64,000 nucleotides of DNA from Pyrrhosoma nymphula (GCA_963573305.1 OY754336.1:16838699-16902698); one strand, 5' to 3'; positions 1 to 11,552 are shown, counted from the stretch's first letter. Numbers and translations are program-made. The notes: generated by a model from the sequence alone, not told the origin.

Positions 1-1906
1 AAAATAGTGGGGTTCGTGTCAGGAACAATTTCCTTTGACAGTCTTGAGTAGTATATTCTGATGGACTATCCTAAAATAAAATATAACATTAAAGATATCG
101 ATCCGTAAAAGGTTTGCACTTGCTAGTGAGGACCTTCTATATAATCTACTAACATGCTGCAATTATCCAGCTTTATTTTTATTAATATTTTCCTTGAGCA
201 AGACATTTTACCAAAAAAAAAATGACTCGGCCGATTTTAAGGGATATTTTCATTTTGGCAGAAATGGGATATGTGCGCTTGATGAATGATTCCTTGAATT
301 TTCTCTGTGCAAATGAATGATTTTCGTGCTTTTCAGTTTTGCACTTGCGCCTGAAGTCCTTCTTTGCTTCGAAAATTATCGCGTTCTTCCTCCCTCTCTA
401 CCGCTCGTCCACCGGCTCTCTTCAATTTTTTCCTGACCGCCGCCGCCTGTGAGAGACGAGAAGTCGCAGTGAAAGTTTTCGCTCTGCGGTGAGAGCTCAT
501 GGCGATTTCTTTCCCGTCCGCTTCTCGCGTATCCAAAGATCTCTCCCTCTCTCTTTTCCATTCTCAATCCCGGACTCTTGACTTCCCTTCACGTCACGCA
601 CATGACTTCCTCAGCAAAAGCTGAAAGAAAAATAGCCTTCGTGCACATCGCTTGATCTTCGTGTTCCGTAAGGGGTTTAAAAACTACCTGATAAAAGTTG
701 ATCTCTATTCCTGAGGAACATCCGTTCGAAGGCAACATGAGACCAGCAATAGGCCAATTCTTATATTTTGGATAATTATTTTTCTACTAATTTAATGATA
801 AGGTTTCAGAGTTCGTGCTTTGAACGTAGGGGCTAATCTTCTTATGATGTTTACCTATGCCTCCGAATACCCTCAGCCCAACTCAGCCCATTTTTAAGTA
901 AATCAAGCAAAGTGAATCTGTGTCATCATTACATGCTTTCCCAGAACGACACAAGGAATGTCCATCTTCAAACTCTGTGCCTTCTCACTAATGGTGGTTG
1001 AATCTATTTTTTTATTTCGACGTTTCACCGGCTTTGGTATTGAATGTCTCGTACATATACCGGAAAATTTATTTTATGATAGTTTTACCAAAATATTTTG
1101 GAAAACTTTTTTCTTTCTTTTCCCTTATCGAAATTATTTCTTGCAATTGCCTCAAAGTTACCTCAAAGTTACCCATTGAGGTTAATTTAAATGAACTCGG
1201 AAAAATAATCATCGGAATATTGCTTGGTTTCTTCTCTTATCTTAACTGATTAGGAAATCCGCATCGTTAAGCCTAATTATTACAATATCATTTTCTATTC
1301 GTATGTGTGCAGAGATGAAGTACTTTGTGGTATCACCTTTCCCCTCGTTCCTATTAGCTCTCACCCTACTCATCGATTATGTTTCAAAGTGGCCCGTCCA
1401 CTTTCTCCTCTCGTGGACAGTTAATACTACTTAATCTTCCTGCGTAGAGGAAGAATAACGTAATATGCGTCGTGAGAGTCTTGCGAGGAAGTGGGCTGTT
1501 GATCAAGTCCGAGTTTCATTCATTCAAATGAAATGGGAAAAAAACGAATTCCTTCAGCATTCCCAATTAAAAGAGTCGCCCATATCCTCCCTTGTGGTCG
1601 AAAAATTCCCCCCGAGGCCCACTCATGACCCCCGAGGGGACTTCCAATCTCTTCCGAAGCCGCCTCCTCGTGGCGGAAAAAAATGTTTCCGATTACGCAA
1701 ATTTTCCCTCCAGTCCAGCGACTCTCCCCTTACCTCAACTCTCACTCTCTCTATCTTACTCTCACTCTCACTCCCGCAATGAATCCTCCCCACCGCTCGT
1801 ATTACGCAACTCGCAATCGCCGTCGGCCAACGCGAGGATCAGGTGCGCGAAAAACTTCTGCTGGCCTCGGTGCTGTGGATTCAACTGCATTTCTCGTACG
1901 AGACTA
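1..1906. other. AT-rich spacer, no gene seen
   Basis: No frame here has codon structure or a recognisable domain. Local C/T-rich patches lie near 380-600 and 1590-1790, and the longest open frames (about 105-110 codons) sit in the second patch, where stop codons are rare by composition. I see no tRNA, splice-site pair or known repeat. Confidence 0.6.
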
Positions 1907-2441
1907 TTGCCGCGTCTACACTGACCACTTAAGTATGCACTTAAGTGTGTTTTCCACTTTAGTACACCGTGTAGACGCCCTCTCACCACTTAAGTAACGG
2001 GTCCAATTAAGTGGACCCGGGGACCCCAATTTAAGTGGACCTGGATGATATCGTTAGTGTGCCGTCGAGGTGGTCGAAGTCTCGTAATCGATAGGTCGAA
2101 GATTTTCGATAATCATACACCTCGTACATCATTTATATGAGGAGTTATTTTGAAGTAATTTGAGGAGCAATTGTGCAAGTGTGATTCTTCTTTTACATTT
2201 GTTTATAGGATTATACGAGTCTAGAAATGTCTTGTTACTTCTCGGGCACATCATTTTTGCGCGATGCAAATTTCTTTCCATTTACACTAGGTAGCGCTGA
2301 GGTAGATATAATATCCGTGTGTAGACGCTCGCCAGCATTTAAATGCTGCACTTAAGTACGCCCTACTTAAGTACGCCCTACTTAAGTACGCCCTACTTAA
2401 GTACGCCATACTTAAGTACACCTGTAGTGTAGACGAGGCAT
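1907..2441. mobile_element. TA-flanked non-autonomous DNA element (MITE-like) with CTTAAGT repeats
   Basis: The left end reads TTGCCGCGTCTACACT and the complement of the right end reads ATGCCTCGTCTACACT. Both are directly flanked by TA (1905-1906 and 2442-2443), so I call a short inverted-repeat element with a TA duplication. The inside is packed with copies of ACTTAAGT and AATTTAAGTGG, plus a 15-bp tandem array on the right side. Inner copies of GTGTAGACGC near 1968 and 2318 suggest nested or duplicated ends; the piece from 1910 to 1977 could itself be a small hairpin element. There is no transposase frame. TA flanks fit Tc1/mariner-like or PIF-like movers, but the superfamily is not decided. 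Confidence 0.65.
2351..2420. repeat. 15-bp minisatellite, about five units
   Basis: Direct repeats of CTTAAGTACGCCCTA start at 2351, 2366, 2381 and 2396; the fourth unit carries one change, and a degenerate fifth unit starts at 2411. Each unit contains the palindrome ACTTAAGT. The array lies just inside the right end of the TA-flanked element, where transposases often bind repeated motifs. Confidence 0.9.
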
Positions 2442-3678
2442 TAGAAGCTGAATACATTGCACAGGAGCGTGAATACAATCTGTAAATGTAGTTCCCGGAC
2501 ATGTGTTAATTTTTTTCCTCGACGCAGTTTTACAGCCGGCTTCAAAGTTGCTCTTTCTCCATTGGATGAAAAAAACTTTCTCGTCCGAATCATTTATATG
2601 GCCCTTGATTGAGTACCGAAATTGGTCGCACTTTTACTTGTGAGGAATGAACTTCTAAACGACAGTAATTCCCCCTTCGAGCTCCTAATTCCGGCATCAC
2701 TAGTAACTTTGGAACCACATGTTCTGCTTTAAATCTATGAGCTTTAAATAAAAACTGGTAAAAATCATGTGAATGCTGAGCTCAAGCTTATGAACTTTTT
2801 CATTGTGAATTCCACTACATTTCAAGTTTGTTTAAAATTATCATACCCGAATAAGTGTGCGTGTTTTCTAATAATCAATAATTTAGCCATGATTCACAAT
2901 CAGTCGCACTTTTATCGAACGGCAACGACTTAGGAGGTGCGATAGTATCCTTTGAATTTCATAATTAACCGCATGGAACCATTATTTTTTTATTTCGGTT
3001 TAATGAGCTTATATACCTATTTACTAGTACAAAGTTTCGTTCATTTTTTCTTCTAATTAAATTTTCAGGAAATTTTCAAATTATTTGTTCCATTATTGCC
3101 TCTTTTACTTAATTTAACATATCATTTGTCAAAAAACGCTTCATTTATGCTCAATGAGGTATGGGTTTTTTTTCTCTGTGAGGTTTTTGCAATGAAAATA
3201 GAATTCGCCCAGTTAGGGCACTAGAGAAAATATGAATCGCAAAGCGAACGCCCTAACACCTAACATAAACTGTACCTTTTAAGATTTTACCCATTATTTT
3301 GTAAAATAATTAAATATATAATGTTCAGAAGCCGATCTTGTCGAAAGGAACCAGCGATGCACCAGGAGTTCACCTTTTATGTCCGAAAAGAATTAAGTTC
3401 TGTACCAGAAGTTCATTTTTAAATGACCGAAGTGTGAATTGAACGGAAATATGTTTACTGTTGTGTTTATGATTCTTCCCTTTCATACCCATGCTCTATC
3501 ATGAGGTCAAAACTCGCGGCACCTTAGTTTTTGCCTGGATTTCTGTATTTTTTTCTTATTTTAATGTTCCAATAAGAATTGTCTGCTACATTTTTGCAAA
3601 CGTGAGTGCTTATCATTTCCGTCGGCTCCGTACAGTACATAGTTGTCTCCGTAGGTTGTTTAAAACATTCATGAATAT
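2442..3678. other. AT-rich spacer, nothing recognised
   Basis: Low-GC DNA with only short open frames and no inverted ends, tandem arrays or RNA-like folds that I could recognise. Confidence 0.6.
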
Positions 3679-3859
3679 CTGGGGGGGCTATTCTGTATGT
3701 TTTTGGGATTTCCGAGCCTCGAAAGGGACGAAATTTTGACGTCACAGTCTCTAAAATTTCAAATAGGGTCATCCAATAGTTGAGATCTGTCGGGGGAAGT
3801 GACGTCACATTCACGGATTTACCGAGGTTCCACCGTGTCCTTACTGAATAAGGCCCCTG
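3679..3859. mobile_element. Possible small inverted-repeat element with two CRE-like palindromes
   Basis: The left edge (TCTGGGGGGGCTATTCTGTA) and the complement of the right edge (TCAGGGGCCTTATTCAGTAA) are similar once small gaps are allowed. The inside holds TGACGTCAC twice, near 3738 and 3801. No clear target duplication is seen, although TGAAT occurs near both edges. A 140-codon minus-strand frame covers this stretch (3524-3946) but shows no domain, so I do not call it a gene. The element call is tentative. Confidence 0.35.
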
Positions 3860-3920
3860 AATCCAAAACTTCGATCTTACGTTCTCTCTATAGGATGGGA
3901 TCCCTCGTAACCATTGTAGA

Positions 3921-4479
3921 TTAAGGTAGTTTGAGTGAAAAATCACTTAACCTAGAATTTGATGAATTTGGCCTCATTTAAAGAAAAAACTCTCATCTTT
4001 CCAAAGATATCAAAATATCTACCCCTTACCGATCTACTTTTAAAGCTATTTCCCCGAAAATACCTGCTGTTTTACATGGGACAGATTGTGGCTGTGCGCT
4101 CCAGAGGGAGAGTATTTAAAAAATCAGGAATTTCTAGCACCTAGATTTCGTCAAAAAACTAACTTCGTAGATTGCATGTTTTATCAACTATTTATAAAAA
4201 ATAATCTATTACTAACCATAGTAATTTTATCGGAATCGCAAAAAAACCTGCTATTTTGAAAGGTTTTCGGCCGTACGGCGGGGAAAAATGTGTCAAGTTA
4301 GAAACTTGTGTAGCTTTATTTATTGAATTGCTGAGAATTTTGGTCATGTGCAAATATATCTTTGCGCCATAAAAACTACATTATTTATTTCTTACTTCTT
4401 ACAGTCGCTCACATAAAAAAATAAATTTGAATATGATCTTCAATATGACTAGGGAAATATCTCGCTCAAACCTCCTTAA
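3921..4479 (+). mobile_element. TTAA-flanked MITE, copy 1 (559 bp)
   Basis: First of six copies of one family in this window. The 5' end is TTAAGGTAGTTTGAGTGA and the 3' end reads as its near-complement, ending CCTCCTTAA. TTAA at both edges fits a target duplication. Landmarks shared with the other copies, in order, are: AGAATTTGATGAATTTGGCC, the AGAGGGAGA block, the palindrome GCCGTACGGC at about 4270, TTTGCGCCAT, a TTTATTTCTTACTTCTTACAG block, and ATATGACTAGGG just before the end. There is no coding frame, so it is non-autonomous. TTAA targeting is a hallmark of piggyBac, but the first bases inside TTAA are GG, which is not typical of that superfamily, so the assignment is inference. Confidence 0.85.
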
Positions 4480-5425
4480 CTTGACACATTTTACTCGGTA
4501 TGCCGGCGAAAGGAAGGAAGGGATAGGGGAGAAGTGGGTGACGTTCCATTTTGAGTTAGAGAGAGACACGAATTAGGAAAGTGCTCTTCGTGCGGCACGC
4601 CGGCCGGCCTCGCTCCCCCCCTGCGATGCGAATAATACACCCAGCACGTGCCAGGTGCCGCCTCTGGGTGACGGTGCTCGGCGACCGCTCGCTGCCACGC
4701 CTCGAGGCACGCACCCCAGCACGGCGGCGAGTCAAAAGAAGGCCGCCGGCGGTTCGGAGCCCCATTTGGCCCCCCGCGAGGGTCTCGCGGCCACGTGACA
4801 GTCGCCATAAGGCGAGCGACCCGAAGAATGCGCGGGAGAATGCCCGAACGGCAACACTTCTCGCTCGGGGCTCACGACTTCTTCCTCGCCGCCATTTGTC
4901 TCCCGCGGTGCCCGTCTCTCACCTTTTGGGCGCCGCCTGCCTGTTCCTTCCTTTGAAGCGCATTTAGAAAGTCATGGCGCCCGTCCGAAGAAAGGCGCCT
5001 GCCGCGAAGGATTAATGGAAAGCCACCGGGTGTCGTACGCATGCGTGAAATGGTTTCCGATGATTAAAAAAGGTATTCTGCTACAGCTACCTTATTCAGT
5101 ACATTATTTTCTGCCAATGCCTCTTGCGTAACCAATTTTACGAATTGATGAAAGCGTAATTATCACCTACTTCTAATTGATTCCACTTTAAAACTAGCGA
5201 GCCAAACCATCTTTAGCAATTCCAGTATTTAAAAAAATATTTCTTTAGTGAAGCTGTAATGATTTTAAGCTTTTATTATTAGTTTTCTAAGTAATTATCC
5301 TTGCCCTTGTTGGACTATTCTGAGTTGGCTTTACCTGATGTCGCTTGGTAAACTTTTGGCTTGATTCTTAATTATTTGTTGCTATTTTATCATTTAGCAA
5401 GGCGATCAACGATTGAGGTACTTCG
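4480..5425. other. CpG-rich patch (about 4560-5030) followed by AT-rich spacer
   Basis: From about 4560 to 5030 the sequence is GC-rich with many undepleted CpG dinucleotides, unlike the DNA around it. Overlapping open frames exist on both strands (for example 4491-4808 minus and 4581-4967 plus), as expected in GC-rich DNA, but none shows a domain. It could be a CpG-island-like regulatory region or an old transposon body. From 5040 to 5425 the DNA is AT-rich with nothing recognised. Confidence 0.45.
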
Positions 5426-5710
5426 CACTGCTGAGGTGGCTTACTTAGTTGATAGGGGAAGGATTGTAAGGAGAATGGAGGAAGGGTGGAGAGAAACTCG
5501 GGGTCCGAATCTGCCTTCTCTTAACTTTTGGCGCCAGGGGCTCCATCGTTTAGCATTCCATCTAACGGACGGAGTGCTTGAGGTGTGTTCCTTATAGATC
5601 CAAAGACGGGTACAGGATACCGCAGTGAAGTCTCCGCCACTGCTGGGATTCGACATCTGTTCCTCGAAACGGAAAACCAGGAGGTATTCTAACGAACATA
5701 TCAATCGTGC
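5425..5710 (-). mobile_element. SINE, family 1, minus-strand copy
   Basis: Read on the minus strand, it has a polymerase III B-box-like TGTCGAATCCCAGCAG near 5640-5655. This is followed by a body with CACCTCAAGCACTCCGTCC, GTTAGATGGAATGCTAAAC (matching GGATGGGACGTTAAAC of the other copies), GGCGCCAAAAGTTAAGAG, and a tail region with GAGTTTCTCTCCACCCTTCC. The same ordered blocks occur at 22637-22890 (plus), 23660-23945 (plus) and 54190-54450 (minus). The A box is not clear and the 5' edge is approximate. A 170-codon frame over this region (5441-5953) is incidental. Confidence 0.7.
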
Positions 5711-8585
5711 ACTCTCGATAATTCGTGGTCCTAAAAGGATGAACAAGACGTCTTTATCTAACCCCTCATCGATACTGGATTCCGTGGAGCACTTCGGATA
5801 AGTGTAGTGACGGAGAGGGGAATGCATCTCATTTCGGGAAGACATGGATGTAATCACTCTAAGGAAGGGTCCTTTTGAGGTGGATGTGACTGTGGCATCC
5901 TCTCTTGGGAGTGAGGTGCTTTTGCGCTCATCCACTCGAACAAGGCATTCCAATTACGCGTCTTCAATTTGAATATTGCGCAACTTCGACCCCTTCCCTC
6001 AGCCTTCAGGCAATCCAACGGCGGCGTCTTCGCAGATCGCTGGAGCGCCAAATGTGTGTGTAATCGTAATACAACCGCGGGAGGAGGGGTGGTGTGAAGA
6101 GGAGGACGGGGGAGGCGATCCGGTCGGGTGCGATTGCAATAGCGCCTGCGCCTCCACGCCTCTTCACATTTCCATAGCCTAGAGTATAGACATAGCGAAA
6201 CTTGGTGGCATTCGAAAGCGATGTGTCTTATTTCAGTGAAGGTGAGTGACGCGTCGATGAGCAGGCAGAGGTACCACAGGGCTCCTGTTTGGACCTCTTG
6301 ATGAATCCTCGGCCTCTTTATCCCACCTCTCTTACATGCTTTCCTCTCCAGGACGTCCTGATTTTCACAAGCGAGTGTCACCAAGTTATGCTACACCTAT
6401 AACTGACGGATTTTACTTTCTCTGCGTTTGTGAAACTGTCTAGGCGGATAATAGCTTAACATTTTAACGTAAACGAAACCTATATGTGTTAAAAACCACG
6501 AGAAAATATTTTTGACAATAATGCTGTGTTTTTCTCTGAGTTGGTATCGTCATTGCTTAGAGGCCTCGTGACTTTGGCTGAGCGGAAGTTGAATACGAGT
6601 TAGTTCCACTCAATAACGTAATGGCTGTTCCCTATACACATTAGCCCCTTCTTCAGCGATTATTTGTTTGTGCAAAGATGACATTTTAAGCTGGCGTTGT
6701 GACGATAGTATATTATAGTATAATTAAGCTGACGTAGATGTGATTTTTCTTGAAAGTTTCTAATTTGTCTGGTGTCAAATCATTTTAACCAGATGTTAAA
6801 CTTTAATTAAGAGCCTCAGATTTAAACAAATGTTTCAATGAATAGCTGTTTCTCTGAAGGATGTTAAAATTGCCTGTTTTTTTCATTTGATATTTTTGGA
6901 TAGGTTTCATGGCATTATAACAGGTCGACTCTCCTGAAACATTAGTTATAAATAAGTTCAAAGTTTAATTTATCAGATTAAATATTATGATAGGATGAAC
7001 TTATATCTATGTTGAAATATTTGAAGTACCTTCCCTTTGAAAAGGATTCTAACGACCTGTTTTAAGCATTGTGATATTTTGATGCAATAGCTTCTTCTTC
7101 TTGAATAATTTATATTTCTTATATTTTCCACTGCACCTCATTGTTTTGTTTTTGAATTAGTGACAAACGACACAAAGACATATCTTTCCTTATTTCTGAT
7201 GTGATTGCCATCGCCATTTATGAGCTGTTTTGCATGCGCAATATTTTATTTTTATTTATGGTCTGTTATTAGGGGTATGGTGTTTTTTTTTATTAATTGT
7301 TATTTCTTCAAGGAGACATTTTTGATGGCTCTAAGAGAGCACAGATTTAATTTATTTATGAATGAAGTGAAACTACGATCGCAATAATTGGTGGAAAAGT
7401 AAGCTTGGTTAGGTTGGTTTCTTGTTCTTGAAACGCAAGGATTAAAAAAAAAATACAATCACTATCATTACTGCCCTTTGGCATTTGTACCGTGGATTTC
7501 GTAAACAAACCACTTGGCACGTATGTTTGGTATAGACCTATTCTTCTGGGAATGGGTTGAAACTTACTTCCGCTGGGAAAGAGAAGGAGATGGATGTTGC
7601 AGGCACCCGTGTGTTGAGCAATGTGTTGAACTCTATCGTCGCTATATCCCTCGCGCAGACGAAACAATTGAAAATCGGCAAAGGGGTGGGTTGCGAAGGA
7701 GAGGAGATGTGTCCATGGACCGGCATTTGTATTTGTACAACGTGATGGCGATACGCCCTGGCACTTCATAATGAATAACGTGAGGTGCTTGGTTTGTTTA
7801 GGTTATAGAGTTGGTTCATCATCGGACGCTAGTGAGGGAGCGGCGGATATCGTACGCCCTCGTTTGATATTTTGGAAGTGAAAACTTTTTTTGGCCCGTT
7901 GGGCACTTTTGGCATGGGTGGGAAAAAGAGCAAACTCGCGTCACGTACCGTACCGCACTTTTTGCTTCGGCGACGTAGTTCCAATCCCGTCGTCAGATAG
8001 CAGCACCGCTGTCCTAACAGTGCGCATAACTGCCACCAGATGGTAGAACAAACGGTAAGTGGGGAAAAAGTGCACCGTTTAAATCGCGTACCATATTTCC
8101 TATGCATACTTTCTTTTGTTGGGATTTTCAATTTTCTGATAGTGACTTTGAAATCATTTTTGGAATTACCTACTCTGCCTTGATTGTTCTATCGTTCTCA
8201 TTTGTTTTCTTTTTTTTTTTTGACAGGATTTCGAATGGGTTTCGATCCATCAACTAACAGTGCCAAAATGTTTGCATAAATTCACGTGGCGCTTGCTCTG
8301 ACCGCCTTTTAGTCGAAAATCCTCTCATTTAAAACAAAACTCACAATCTCAGATCATGGCACGATGCTCTTTCGAGAAGATGACGATTTTTCTCCGACGT
8401 ATCTCCGATTCTCCGGTGCGAAGTGCCCGTAGTAGTCCTCGCTCAACCATTTCTCGCATGGCCGTGTTTTCCCGATTGTGACGCCGTTTACAATTCATCG
8501 CATGGCATTCGATTTCTTGGGAACCAAGTTTCGAGTCGGTCGCTTAGGAACGGAGGATGGGCGTTGAGCAAGAAGGTCTTCGGCG
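5711..8585. other. Spacer, no gene seen
   Basis: Moderate-GC DNA to about 6400 with overlapping incidental frames, then AT-rich DNA. Near 6226-6242 a TTTCAG lies five bases before GTGAGT. The stretch 7850-8110 is more GC-rich and holds CCACCAGATGGT at 8033-8044, which resembles the core of the CTCF motif. No coding domain or repeat family recognised. Confidence 0.5.
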
Positions 8586-8830
8586 GTGGCTTATGAGGGG
8601 AGCGGAGTGGGGGGGGATGAAGCTCATCACCCCCCTCAATGCCTCCCCACCCCTCCCACCTCACCTCCACCCCCCCCCCCCCCGAACAGCGGCGAGCGGC
8701 CGGTAGTCCGCGGTCTTACGACGCTTGGTTTGGGGGGGAGCCCTCGGCGCGGGCCTTTTCTCAGCTTTCTCTCTGTCCCTACCCCCACCCGCAGCACAGG
8801 CAATTGTTTTATCTCCTCCCCATGATAACG
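8586..8830. repeat. Low-complexity G-rich then C-rich tract, including a run of 14 C
   Basis: G-rich on the plus strand from 8597 to 8620, then strongly C-rich, with an uninterrupted C run at 8670-8683 and further C/T-rich DNA to about 8820. Open frames rich in Pro and Gly over it follow from composition. Confidence 0.8.
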
Positions 8831-9822
8831 CAGACAATGGGGGAGTGGAGGTGAGAGGTTGCGTTGGTTGGCAGAGGTTGGATTTCGAGCGGTACGAAAT
8901 GAAACAACAATTGTGACGTAGCATGCAGGCGATACCGTTTGGTCTACGGTCTTGGCTGTGACAGTGTAGTAATATTTTTGGTGTAATTTCTGGGCTCAGG
9001 CCCAATGAACTTGTTCTCGCTTTGAAACTAGTCAGTCCTGATACTAAAGTATTTTCTGTGTTTTATAATTAGCTAGAAACTATCAAATTGTATTTATATT
9101 TCTTCGATGAGCCAATTTTAAATTTTATTCATTTTTTGTTGTACTTTTTTCAGTCAAACTTTGCTGAAAAGCATCGAATTATCTCATACTTTCTGTCAAA
9201 TTTGTGTTGTTCTTTTTGCTGAGCCATGTATTTCATTTTTTTGTATTATCATTTTCTCAAGGGTGATTCCCAGAGTATAATAATTATGTATTCTATTATA
9301 TTCTAAGTATCGCAATACAGGCTATTTTCTGATAAATATTGCGTGTAAGAGTTATTAAGGGGTTTTCATTCATATCTCCAAAATTTTAATCTGCTTTTCC
9401 AATTCCTTAAATAGTTATGATTGCCAGCCAGCGTTCGGCAGCCAATCAAAAGAATATGCATCACATTTTTTAAAGCTTTTTATGGCTATTTCTCTCTCTG
9501 TACAAAGTATTGCGACAGGGTTTTTTTTGTTGTGCATTTGTGTATTCGCCTCAAGTGGTGTATATCGCTACAGCGCAAGACCCTAGCGGCCGTGTTCGGT
9601 ACACTCACACCGTCGATAATTTCCAAGAGAAGCGAAAACAACGCTCGTTATCGTTATTAACGGCTGCCGTCACGTCGGTAACTCTCGTTTCGATGGCACT
9701 GCAGAACTATTTCGTTTGGAATTGCCGCTAATGTCTACGGTGAGGCGGGATAGCGTGATGTGGGCGGGGTGGAAGGCAAAAGTTGTCGTGGAATGTGGGA
9801 GAGTGGGGAGGTCCTGTTATGA
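8831..9822. other. AT-rich spacer
   Basis: No domain-bearing frame or repeat ends. The part from 9540 to 9740 is richer in CpG but has no recognisable content. Confidence 0.5.
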
Positions 9823-9856
9823 GAAAAAAAATATATATATATTATATATATATAAT
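9823..9856. repeat. A/T microsatellite
   Basis: A run of A followed by alternating AT (ATATATATATATTATATATA type). Confidence 0.9.
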
Positions 9857-9981
9857 TTTATATTTCGGTTTCATAGTCGAGGAAGCATTGTTTGTGCGGG
9901 TGAGTGCGTGCCAAGTGTATGGCGTCACGTGCGAGAGAGAAGAGAATCCCGCACGCAACAGACTTAAAGAGTGTGTACCAA

Positions 9982-10002
9982 TGTGTGTGTGTGTGTGTGT
10001 GT
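9982..10002. repeat. (TG)n microsatellite
   Basis: About ten uninterrupted TG units. Confidence 0.95.
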
Positions 10003-10114
10003 TGGCAACCGAGCCGTCATGGAGCCAGCCTTGCGGTGAGGGCGGGCGATGGCGCTGCTTGGCGTCGTCGGTGCAGAGTCCTCTGGATTGCCATATAATA
10101 ACTACGAAGTGTAC

Positions 10115-10911
10115 TAGGCTTGTGCGATGACCGATTTTGGTCATTGATTTTCGATGAAAAAATTTCATCGAAATATTTCGATGACGATTGCTGTCATCGG
10201 TCATCGTGTAAAGTGTACACGATGATCGATGAATATCGATGATCGTTGAATGCCGATGATCGATGAATTACGATGATCGATGACTCTCGATGAACTGTGC
10301 AGTAGTGATGAGTGATATATCGCTGTAATTGATTCACCGATACTGAAAAGTAGCAATCACAGCCTGTGACTAAATAATCGAAATCACTGTGACTGTGAAT
10401 TCGGTGAATTTAGCCGATTTCGCTCAGGCTGCTACCACTACTACCAACTGCACCAGTGCAACCAACGAATACAATTCTACCACTGCTATTGCGTATTAAC
10501 TGTGATTGAACTTCTTGAAATTATACCACAAACTTGACGAAAAACATGAATTCCAAACATCCCACTGTGGCCCTGCCATCGTCCTCAAGGCGCAATAGCT
10601 GGGGTGCTTATACTTTATACATACATTTTAGATCAAAGGCGTTCAAATGAATGGGAAAAAAGAAGAGAAATTAGTGATATAAGGATATCGATCATCCTCA
10701 TCGATGGTTCTCATCGACTCATCGACATCAATGATTCGCATCAACTCATCGACTCATCGGGATCGATGATTCTCATCGGCATCGATGATTCTCATCGACT
10801 CATCGACATCGATGGTCGATGACATTCATCGTCATCGATTACAGTCATCGCACCGCGATGACTAAAATCATCGTCGATGACTTCGATTAATCGACTCATA
10901 AAAGAAGCCTA
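10115..10911. mobile_element. hAT-like non-autonomous element with TCATCGATGA palindrome arrays (797 bp)
   Basis: The element starts TAGGCTTGTGCGATGA and ends AAGCCTA, giving a short inverted repeat TAGGCTT. It is flanked on both sides by an identical 8-bp direct repeat, AAGTGTAC (10107-10114 and 10912-10919). An 8-bp duplication with a TAGG-type end is characteristic of hAT transposons. Both subterminal regions (about 10130-10310 and 10685-10890) consist of tandemly repeated, self-complementary motifs built on CGATGATCGATGA and CTCATCGACTCATCGA. These could serve as transposase binding sites and could fold into long hairpins. The middle (10310-10680) is unique and has no transposase, so the element depends on a partner elsewhere. 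Confidence 0.85.
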
Positions 10912-10921
10912 AAGTGTACTA

Positions 10922-11514
10922 CTCAATCTGTACGATGCGTATTATTCCGTCGTTAAATCCTTTATTTCCGTCGTCTCCATAGTTTTCATGCTTTGAATTA
11001 TTGTAATTATGTTCTCATAAGTTTCGGTCAGCATCTCAAAATTCAATTCAATTCTTCATATATCAAATACAACTCTAAAAACGAAGATAGCTGCCCTTAT
11101 CCCCATAAGACTCAATAGGGGGGGACGCAGCTAAAAATTGCGGACTTCACAATTTCCATAGTGGAAGTGTACTCCACTTGGTTTACGATGACTCCACTTG
11201 GTGGGGGAGTAGTGTTGACAATGCAATCTACTAGGGGGCTCTGTCGTCGGTGGGGCAGGGGCCTTGCGTCAACATCGGTGGCTGCCGGAACACATTGTTC
11301 CCGTGAGTGAGGTTGCGTCCATCGACAGGGTGCGAGGGTCGGAGAAACCTTGAGTGCAAACCTTACTCAGGGGTTGGCTAACCCTTTGCTCGCTAGCCAC
11401 ACTCGGCTCTTTCGCACATTTGACTCGGAAGTCAAGGGTCATAACTTCATTTATAAATTTTAAATGGTGACGAAGGTATCATTATACGATAAATTCAGAA
11501 GGAACTTTCTCTGA
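10922..11514. other. Spacer upstream of the hammerhead-like motif
   Basis: AT-rich to 11100, then moderate-GC DNA (11120-11420) with a duplicated TACTCCACTTGGT-like motif near 11170-11205. No coding frame. This could be the body of the element that carries the motif at 11515. Confidence 0.4.
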
Positions 11515-11552
11515 GCCCTGAAGAAGCATGTATAAAAATGCGAAATGTTGGT
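11515..11552 (+). ncRNA. Decayed hammerhead-ribozyme-like motif
   Basis: The core CTGAAGA (11518-11524; the consensus is CUGANGA) is followed by one unpaired A. A perfect 4-bp stem II comes next, GCAT (11526-11529) with ATGC (11538-11541), then GAAA (11542-11545). After it come TGT and T, where intact relatives have ACGT, so a C-to-T change at the CpG is likely. Stem I is short: GCC before the core can pair with GGT after it. AATAAA follows near 11559. The order and spacing match the minimal-stem-III hammerheads known from Penelope-like elements, but with this short stem I activity is doubtful. Confidence 0.4.

Noticed and set aside
3524..3946. 140-codon minus frame
   Set aside because: It spans a possible inverted-repeat element and the edge of MITE copy 1, and has no domain.
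6226..6242. TTTCAG followed five bases later by GTGAGT, as a micro-exon
   Set aside because: The pyrimidine tract is short and a 5-base exon cannot be supported from sequence alone.
5441..6384. Two overlapping minus frames of 170 and 176 codons
   Set aside because: The first covers a SINE copy; neither shows a recognisable domain.
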